Below are positions 55,301 to 60,000 of a stretch of DNA of 60,000 bases, piece after piece. Numbering within the stretch: the first letter of the stretch is position 1; each line of letters opens with the position of its first letter. The translations under genes were made by a program, and so were the position numbers. Origin of the DNA: Antedon mediterranea (lineage: Eukaryota > Echinodermata > Crinoidea > Comatulida > Antedonidae); contig NC_092672.1 in assembly GCF_964355755.1 (NCBI RefSeq), forward strand, positions 14,630,501 through 14,690,500, given 5' to 3'. The notes under the pieces are model-generated. The model was not told the DNA's origin, ran no database searches, and saw only the letters and a list, made by a program, of their open reading frames with translations.

Positions 55301-58300
55301 TCGCGGTACATCTGAGATAAATAAGGTAGTTAACCAAGGCGGAGATTTGTCCCGAAGTTTTTCCATTGTGCTCGCCTATGTCAGAATTAACCATAATTTA
55401 TATATAGATATAGATTACAATACGGGTGACTAACAATTGTAAAAAAAAAATATTTTCCATGTGACGGTTAAGTAATAAATGGCCTTAAATAAATGGAGTC
55501 TATCAGATCATGTGAACACGGGCAGTGCAAAATATTTGCGACCGGCCTGGTGGTGTTTTAAAATCTCGGGCAATATATGGAATCCATCAGATCATGTGAT
55601 CACGGGCGGTGACAATTTTTTTCAGCCAGACAGATGGCATTTAAAAATCATGGGCAGTATAATGGAGTCCATCAGATCATGTTTTTGCAGGATGGCAGTG
55701 CAAAATATTTGCCTTCATACAAGTGTCTTTTAAAAATCACGGGCAGTGTATGGGTCCATCAGATCACGGGCAGTGTATGGGTCCATCAGATCACAGGCAG
55801 TGTATGGGTCCATCAGATCACAGGCAGTGTATGGGTCCATCAGATCACAGGCAGTGTATGGGTCCATCAGATCACGGGCAGTGTATGGGTCCATCAGATC
55901 ACGGGCAGTGTATGGGTCCATCAGATCACGGGCAGTGTATGGGTCCATCAGATCACGGGCAGTGTATGGGTCCATCAGATCACGGGCAGTGTATGGGTCC
56001 ATCAGATCACGGGCAGTGTATGGGTCCATCAGATCACAGGCAGTGTATGGGTCCATCAGATCACAGGCAGTGTATGGGTCCATCAGATCACAGGCAGTGT
56101 ATGGGTCCATCAGATCACAGGCAGTGTATGGGTCCATCAGATCACAGGCAGTGTATGGGTCCATCAGATCACAGGCAGTGTATGGGTCCATCAGATCACA
56201 GGCAGTGTATGGGTCCATCAGATCACAGGCAGTGTATGGGTCCATCAGATCACAGGCAGTGTATGGGTCCATCAGATCACAGGCAGTGTATGGGTCCATC
56301 AGATCACGGGCAGTGTATGGGTCCATCAGATCACGGGCAGTGTATGGGTCCATCAGATCACGGGCAGTGTATGGGTCCATCAGATCACGGGCAGTGTATG
56401 GGTCCATCAGATCACGGGCAGTGTATGGGTCCATCAGATCACGGGCAGTGTATTGGTCCATCAGATCACGGGCAGTGTATGGGTCCATCAGATCACGGGC
56501 AGTGTATGGGTCCATCAGATCACGGGCAGTGTATGGGTCCATCAGATCACGGGCAGTGTATGGGTCCATCAGATCACGGGCAGTGTATGGGTCCATCAGA
56601 TCACGGGCAGTGTATGGGTCCATCAGATCACGGGCAGTGTATGGGTCCATCAGATCACGGGCAGTGTATGGGTCCATCAGATCACGGGCAGTGTATGGGT
56701 CCATCAGATCACGGGCGGTGTATGGGTCCATCAGATCACGGGCGGTGTATGGGTCCATCAGATCACGGGCGGTGTATGGGTCCATCAGATCACGGGCGGT
56801 GTATGGGTCCATCAGATCACGGGCAGTGTATGGGTCCATCAGATCACGGGCAGTGTATGGGTCCATCAGATCACGGGCAGTGTATGGGTCCATCAGATCA
56901 CGGGCAGTGTATGGGTCCATCAGATCACGGGCAGTGTATGGGTCCATCAGATCACGGGCAGTGTATGGGTCCATCAGATCACGGGCAGTGTATGGGTCCA
57001 TCAGATCACGGGCAGTGTATGGGTCCATCAGATCACGGGCAGTGTATGGGTCCATCAGATCACGGGCAGTGTATGGGTCCATCAGATCACGGGCAGTGTA
57101 TGGGTCCATCAGATCACGGGCAGTGTATGGGTCCATCAGATCACGGGCAGTGTATGGGTCCATCAGATCACGGGCAGTGTATGGGTCCATCAGATCACGG
57201 GCAGTGTATGGGTCCATCAGATCACGGGCAGTGTATGGGTCCATCAGATCACGGGCAGTGTATGGGTCCATCAGATCACGGGCAGTGTATGGGTCCATCA
57301 GATCACGGGCAGTGTATGGGTCCATCAGATCACGGGCAGTGTATGGGTCCATCAGATCACGGGCAGTGTATGGGTCCATCAGATCACGGGCAGTGTATGG
57401 GTCCATCAGATCACGGGCAGTGTATGGGTCCATCAGATCACGGGCAGTGTATGGGTCCATCAGATCACGGGCAGTGTATGGGTCCATCAGATCACGGGCA
57501 GTGTATGGGTCCATCAGATCACGGGCAGTGTATGGGTCCATCAGATCACGGGCAGTGTATGGGTCCATCAGATCACGGGCAGTGTATGGGTCCATCAGAT
57601 CACGGGCAGTGTATGGGTCCATCAGATCACGGGCAGTGTATGGGTCCATCAGATCACGGGCAGTGTATGGGTCCATCAGATCACGGGCAGTGTATGGGTC
57701 CATCAGATCACGGGCAGTGTATGGGTCCATCAGATCACGGGCAGTGTATGGGTCCATCAGATCACGGGCAGTGTATGGGTCCATCAGATCACGGGCAGTG
57801 TATGGGTCCATCAGATCACGGGCAGTGTATGGGTCCATCAGATCACGGGCAGTGTATGGGTCCATCAGATCACGGGCAGTGTATGGGTCCATCAGATCAC
57901 GGGCAGTGTATGGGTCCATCAGATCACGGGCAGTGTATGGGTCCATCAGATCACGGGCAGTGTATGGGTCCATCAGATCACGGGCAGTGTATGGGTCCAT
58001 CAGATCACGGGCAGTGTATGGGTCCATCAGATCACGGGCAGTGTATGGGTCCATCAGATCACGGGCAGTGTATGGGTCCATCAGATCACGGGCAGTGTAT
58101 GGGTCCATCAGATCACGGGCAGTGTATGGGTCCATCAGATCACGGGCAGTGTATGGGTCCATCAGATCACGGGCAGTGTATGGGTCCATCAGATCACGGG
58201 CAGTGTATGGGTCCATCAGATCACGGGCAGTGTATGGGTCCATCAGATCACGGGCAGTGTATGGGTCCATCAGATCACGGGCAGTGTATGGGTCCATCAG

Positions 58301-59523
58301 ATCACGGGCAGTGTATGGGTCCATCAGATCACGGGCAGTGTATGGGTCCATCAGATCACGGGCAGTGTATGGGTCCATCAGATCACGGGCAGTGTATGGG
58401 TCCATCAGATCACGGGCAGTGTATGGGTCCATCAGATCACGGGCAGTGTATGGGTCCATCAGATCACGGGCAGTGTATGGGTCCATCAGATCACGGGCAG
58501 TGTATGGGTCCATCAGATCACGGGCAGTGTATGGGTCCATCAGATCACAGGCAGTGTATGGGTCCATCAGATCACAGGCAGTGTATGGGTCCATCAGATC
58601 ACAGGCAGTGTAAAATATTTGCAGCTAAATTAAAAAAATAAATTCTAGAACCTTTCTTGTTAATGAGTTGTTTACTAAGCCTAACAAGTGCATACTTCAT
58701 ATGTTTTTTACCAGTAGTTGATAATTACAAATAATTTTGCGATGTATAATTACAGTATAAGTTTTTTTTTGTTATTTAACAGATTTATCTGCATTTGTTT
58801 TGTGTATTTGAGTGGTGGATTTATATATCAGAGGTTTTTCATTGGAGCCAAAGGTTCAGAGCAATTTCCTAACATATCCTTCTGGAAAGATTTTGGCAAT
58901 TTGGTAGCAGTAAGTAGTTTCAATCAATAACCACTTGTTTTTTTTGGAAATGTTAATATAATAATATTTTTTAAAAATGTCATCCCCTAAAGTAAATTGT
59001 GCTTATATGCTAAGGTCGTGAGTTACAACTCTGGCACTACTAGGTCAGGATTGAACCCTGGAACTACTGTAGGTCAGGATTGAACCCTGGAACTACTGTA
59101 GGTCAGGATTGAACCCTGGACCTTTGGATTGGAAGGCAAGCACCACAAAGCTACAGTTCCACTACATTTATTTGATAGTGTAGTGTTTTGATGAACCAGT
59201 AAAACTACTCGCAACATTGCACAATTTTCATGTAGGCAGGCCTAGGCCTAAACAATTAGACCCTTGTTGGAGGTTGTGTGGAAATAGAGAAGACAGATTA
59301 TCTATTGTAGGCATATTAATTACTTTGATAATACTCTCCTACTTCTTTCATGCTAATCTACTAGACAGTGTTACTCCAGGTAAACGTTTCCATTTTCTTT
59401 CAGGATGGATGCGACCTAGCCTTTCGATCGCACCCGAAAAATGAATCAAGGTCATACAAGGGTATTGGAGATGACCAATTAGGACTTGATGAAGAGCAAG
59501 ATGATCATTTACTACCAATGTGA
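43246..59523 (+). CDS. M6PR: M6PR orthologue (cation-dependent mannose-6-phosphate receptor), complete, 6 coding exons
   Basis: This type I membrane receptor carries mannose-6-phosphate-tagged lysosomal enzymes from the trans-Golgi to endosomes. Six phase-consistent exons give 260 residues (human 277): signal peptide (1-22), lumenal P-type lectin domain (about 23-172), one membrane span (about 174-194) and a 66-residue cytosolic tail. Six lumenal Cys match the three family disulfides (C24, C64, C116, C129, C151, C163). The sugar contacts are kept: Q78, R121, E143 and Y153 (bovine Q66, R111, E133, Y143). The metal-binding Asp (bovine D103) is N113 here. Sequons lie at N56, N91 and N146. The tail keeps the FW retrieval signal (212-213), one juxtamembrane Cys (C224) and the acidic dileucine end DDHLLPM. 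Intron 4 (8 kb) holds a 2.9-kb minisatellite. Confidence 0.96.
43392..43495. repeat. Dense TAGGCCTA-type cluster in M6PR intron 1
   Basis: Overlapping CTAGGCTAGGCCTAGGCCTA, GCCTATAGGCCTAGC and GGCCAGGCCTAGGCC phrases fill about 100 bp just past the exon 1 donor. Single TAGGCCTA copies are scattered throughout the window. Confidence 0.75.
43528..43620. repeat. GACGATCGGGACC-type motif cluster, M6PR intron 1
   Basis: Five degenerate copies (ACAATCGGGACC, ACAATCAATCCC, AGATCGGGCCC, GACGATCGGGACC, GACGATCGGGGCC) within 93 bp. Related clusters lie at 35,338-35,410, 44,390-44,445 and 46,480-46,625. Confidence 0.65.
43645..45258. mobile_element. Possible 1.6-kb element with short terminal inverted repeats
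   Basis: The left end TTTAAAGGGGGATTCTGGGT (then TTAAAATT) faces the right end TTTTAAACCCGGAACCCCCC (then TTTAAAG). Arms of about 30 bp match with a few differences. The interior has no transposase and includes one of the GACGATCGGGACC clusters (44,390-44,445). Boundaries and target duplication are uncertain. Confidence 0.5.
45391..46180. mobile_element. 790-bp nonautonomous DNA transposon, MULE-like
   Basis: Terminal inverted repeats of about 135 bp start CGCCGTGGCTAAAGATACGG at both ends and differ at only a few positions. A perfect 9-bp duplication AAATAACTA flanks the element (45,382-45,390 and 46,181-46,189). Long arms plus a 9-bp duplication are typical of Mutator-like elements. The interior (about 45,530-46,045) shows no transposase. 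Confidence 0.88.
46190..47100 (+). other. M6PR intron 1, between two MITEs
   Basis: Holds the motif cluster at 46,480-46,625; otherwise nothing recognised. Confidence 0.6.
46480..46625. repeat. Largest GACGATCGGGACC-type cluster
   Basis: At least six degenerate copies in about 145 bp: GATCGGGCCCAACA, GACGATCGGAACCAAC, GACGATCGGGACCAACT, GACGATTGGGACA, GACGATCGTGACC and, inverted, GGTCCCGATCGTC. An isolated copy (GGATCGGGACCAACAG) lies at 50,328. Confidence 0.7.
47101..47485. mobile_element. 385-bp MITE with perfect 13-bp terminal inverted repeats
   Basis: Ends are ATACATGCCAACA and TGTTGGCATGTAT. The interior shares AAGACTCCCGTATTTTAGAC, AAAGATAACTGAATTTTGAT and CACACTGCACT with a second, decayed copy at 52,496-52,870. 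It ends about 120 bp before M6PR exon 2. Confidence 0.85.
47607..47761 (+). CDS. M6PR: M6PR exon 2 (lectin domain)
   Basis: Codes residues 47-99. It contains [12 protein letters not shown] (human YIYIFRVCREAG), HGVIQKDKS with sugar-contact Q78, and GFINESHI (human GRLNETHI). TTTCTAG acceptor and GTAAGT donor, phase 2 in and 1 out. Confidence 0.94.
47762..48739 (+). other. M6PR intron 2, first part
   Basis: AT-rich, no element recognised. A doubled phrase (ATTAATTATGGAG, with GTTCAATATTTAAGAAC-like sequence) occurs near 48,397-48,440 and 48,540-48,575. Confidence 0.5.
48740..49480 (+). mobile_element. Interspersed repeat (copy 2), interrupted by a MITE
   Basis: Halves at 48,740-48,810 and 49,409-49,480 together match 8,225-8,400 and, inverted, 52,230-52,400. 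Confidence 0.75.
48811..49408. mobile_element. 598-bp Harbinger-like MITE with TTA target duplication
   Basis: Ends AGCATGTTTTCCTGTCGATC and, inverted, AGCTTGTTTTCCTGTCGATC; the arms continue through GTTGCGTTGAGTTTAAAAT with a 14-bp indel. TTA flanks both sides, and two related repeats without the element show a single TTATTA-type site. A TTA duplication is typical of PIF/Harbinger. No transposase inside. Confidence 0.85.
49635..49744 (+). CDS. M6PR: M6PR exon 3 (lectin domain, cation site)
   Basis: Codes residues 99-135. [20 protein letters not shown] matches human [20 protein letters not shown], so the Asp before N-H-C that binds the divalent cation is Asn here. R121 follows in EHREAH. Poly-T plus ATAG acceptor and GTAGGT donor, phase 1 in and 0 out. 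Confidence 0.96.
49745..50369 (+). other. M6PR intron 3, first part
   Basis: Nothing recognised except one GGATCGGGACCAACAG motif at 50,328. Confidence 0.5.
50370..50630 (-). mobile_element. tRNA-derived SINE abutting M6PR exon 4
   Basis: On the minus strand: A box TGGCCAAGTGGTTAAGA at about 50,600-50,616, B box GGTTCGAGGC at about 50,551-50,560, then a body with GTAGTCCACACAAACACAGC. The head ends about 10 bp before the exon 4 acceptor. Confidence 0.7.
50640..50770 (+). CDS. M6PR: M6PR exon 4 (lectin domain end, start of membrane span)
   Basis: Codes residues 136-179. [20 protein letters not shown] aligns with human SEERGKVQDCFYLFEMDSS; E143 and Y153 are the sugar contacts. It ends in the first residues of the membrane span (STGTILII). 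Acceptor ATTTTACAG directly abuts a tRNA-derived SINE. GTAAGT donor, phase 2 out. Confidence 0.95.
50940..51170. repeat. Diverged CACAAATGTGAAAAC tandem repeat
   Basis: About ten units of roughly 15-25 bp built from CACAAATGTGAAAAC and AGGTCC, with much variation. Confidence 0.85.
51171..52169 (+). other. M6PR intron 4, unassigned part
   Basis: No coding signal. It holds a fragment at 51,894-51,990 related to 4,097-4,180 (TGTCATTTCTGG and CAAGAGTACCATTTC). Confidence 0.5.
52170..52465 (-). mobile_element. Interspersed repeat (copy 3, inverted, without insertion)
   Basis: Reverse match to 8,155-8,465: CATCTGGGATATCCATACCA, TGTAATAAACAATGGATAAT and CACCTTGTGGGTGGACA. The TTATT site is uninterrupted, a second empty-site relative for the 48.8-kb MITE. 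Confidence 0.75.
52496..52870. mobile_element. Decayed second copy of the 47.1-kb MITE
   Basis: Direct-orientation match to 47,101-47,485 (CAACACTCCCGTTTTGGCTG, AAGATAACTAAATTTTGATG, CATCACACACTGCACT). Its terminal repeats are no longer intact. Confidence 0.8.
53030..53215 (+). mobile_element. Dispersed repeat shared with 10,215-10,390
   Basis: See the partner copy: shared GTTTAATTTCAGTTATCTTA-like, AGGCCTAAATCTTCCAGATT and CGGGGAGG-type blocks. Confidence 0.6.
53400..53985 (-). pseudogene. Helitron helicase (PIF1-like) fragment
   Basis: On the minus strand: [20 protein letters not shown] (the SVNP-DIERF-RLLLLH pattern of Helitron helicases), then [20 protein letters not shown] (Walker A), and [36 protein letters not shown] (Walker B region with DKAS where DEA(S/P) is expected). 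Frames shift between blocks, and the Rep domain and rest of the helicase are missing. Rolling-circle transposon relic in M6PR intron 4. Confidence 0.82.
53986..55490 (+). other. M6PR intron 4, unassigned part before the minisatellite
   Basis: No coding signal. An AATAAACGCC-type repeat end is at about 54,958-55,000 (GGGCGTTTATTCAAATAAAT). Confidence 0.5.
55491..55740. repeat. Diverged precursor of the 27-bp array
   Basis: Three to four long, diverged units carry CCATCAGATCATGTGA-like, CACGGGCAGTGCAAAATATT and TTTAAAAATC blocks. The 27-bp unit is contained in them, and the same CAGTG(C/T)AAAATATTTGC flank reappears after the array at 58,605. Confidence 0.8.
55741..58612. repeat. 27-bp minisatellite, about 106 units, M6PR intron 4
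   Basis: The unit starts GGGCAGTGTATGGGTCCATC and ends AGATCAC; the period is exactly 27 bp from 55,741 to 58,603. Four variant classes lie in runs: CACAGG in place of CACGGG (3, then 10, then 3 consecutive units), GGGCGGTG (4 consecutive units at about 56,711-56,818) and a single TATTGG at about 56,452. Since 27 is divisible by 3 and most frames lack stops, ORFs of about 950 codons run through on both strands; they are artefacts. Confidence 0.98.
58783..58909 (+). CDS. M6PR: M6PR exon 5 (membrane span, tail start)
   Basis: Codes residues 179-221: the rest of the membrane span ([13 protein letters not shown]), then [20 protein letters not shown] and WKDFGNLVA, closely matching human [20 protein letters not shown]. 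The FW pair is the endosome retrieval signal. Acceptor TTTAACAG lies 170 bp after the 27-bp array; GTAAGT donor. Confidence 0.97.
59040..59165 (-). mobile_element. tRNA-like SINE head with internal 29-bp triplication
   Basis: On the minus strand: CTGTAGCTTTGTGGTGCTTG and CCAGGGTTCAATCCTGACCT. The B-box part (AGGTCAGGATTGAACCCTGG) is present three times at a 29-bp period starting at 59,042, 59,071 and 59,100. Related to 38,818-38,905. In M6PR intron 5. Confidence 0.7.
59404..59523 (+). CDS. M6PR: M6PR exon 6 (cytosolic tail, stop)
   Basis: Codes residues 222-260 and [23 protein letters not shown], then GDDQLG and the terminal acidic dileucine signal QDDHLLPM, which recruits GGA/AP-1 adaptors in known family members. 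Human has two juxtamembrane Cys here; only the first is kept. No AATAAA is seen between the stop and the 35-bp array. Confidence 0.97.
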   Translation, partial: DGCDLAFRSHPKNESRSYKGIGDDQLGLDEEQDDHLLPM

Positions 59524-59636
59524 AAGCATTATCATCTTTTCAAGAATGATGTTTAATTTTTTCTTTTAATTTTAAACAGTTGAACATTTTATTAGTCCAT
59601 TATATTCTTATTAATTATGAAATAATTGTTAGCACA

Positions 59637-60000
59637 ATTCAAGTACTGTACTATCTGGGCACTGTGCATTGATTCAAGTACTGTACTATCTGGGCACTGT
59701 GCATTGATTCAAGTACTGTACTATCTGGGCACTGTGCATTGATTCAAGTACTGTACTATCTGGGCACTGTGCATTGATTCAAGTACTGTACTATCTGGGC
59801 ACTGTGCATTGATTCAAGTACTGTACTATCTGGGCACTGTGCATTGATTCAAGTACTGTACTATCTGGGCACTGTGCATTGATTCAAGTACTGTACTATC
59901 TGGGCACTGTGCATTGATTCAAGTACTGTACTATCTGGGCACTGTGCATTGATTCAAGTACTGTACTATCTGGGCACTGTGCATTGATTCAAGTACTGTA
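59637..60000. repeat. 35-bp minisatellite, at least 10 units, runs off the window
   Basis: The unit starts ATTCAAGTACTGTACTATCT and ends GGGCACTGTGCATTG. Copies are identical over the visible part. It starts 113 bp past the M6PR stop codon, probably inside or next to the 3' UTR. Confidence 0.97.

Noticed and set aside
55634-58641. Open frames of about 950-1,000 codons in all three forward frames and one reverse frame
   Set aside because: They run through a 27-bp tandem repeat whose length is a multiple of three and that lacks stops in those frames. The array lies inside M6PR intron 4, so these are not proteins.

Overview
This is animal nuclear DNA, not bacterial or viral. It holds two conserved single-copy genes split into short exons with GT-AG introns, embedded in AT-rich, repeat-dense noncoding sequence. 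The many TAGGCCTA palindromes, the mix of non-LTR retrotransposons, tRNA-derived SINEs and MITEs, and proteins that align well with vertebrate orthologues suggest an invertebrate deuterostome, most likely an echinoderm (inference; the species was not identified).

Gene 1, minus strand, 35,548 down to 2,250: a complete EXOSC10 (RRP6) orthologue, the catalytic 3'-5' exonuclease of the nuclear RNA exosome. I assembled 20 coding exons whose phases all agree, giving 858 residues (human protein: 885). The PMC2NT domain, the DEDD-Y exonuclease with all catalytic residues, the HRDC domain and the C-terminal exosome-binding segment are all present. Gene 2, plus strand, 43,246 to 59,523: a complete M6PR orthologue, the cation-dependent mannose-6-phosphate receptor. 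Six coding exons give 260 residues (human: 277). The two genes are divergent (head to head), about 7.7 kb apart.

Everything else is introns and repeats. From left to right: minisatellites at and beyond the 3' end of EXOSC10 (60-bp and 56-bp units); a 43-bp x 41 array in intron 16; a 44-bp array in intron 11; LINE remnants in introns 8, 7, 2 and 1, including one LINE inserted into a second copy of its own family; an intergenic region with a minus-strand LINE that was itself hit by a poly(A) retroposon with a 17-bp target duplication; M6PR intron 1 with MITEs, one having ~135-bp terminal inverted repeats and a 9-bp target duplication; a Harbinger-like MITE in intron 2; a Helitron helicase remnant and a 27-bp x 106 minisatellite in intron 4; and a 35-bp array downstream of the M6PR stop that runs off the window.

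The two genes share no pathway beyond being housekeeping functions: nuclear RNA processing and decay for EXOSC10, lysosomal enzyme sorting for M6PR. I found no convincing undescribed protein system. The most unusual signals are the minisatellite with its visible precursor, a degenerate GACGATCGGGACC motif clustered in intron 1 of both genes, dated nested insertions, and an Asn at the usual cation-binding Asp of M6PR.
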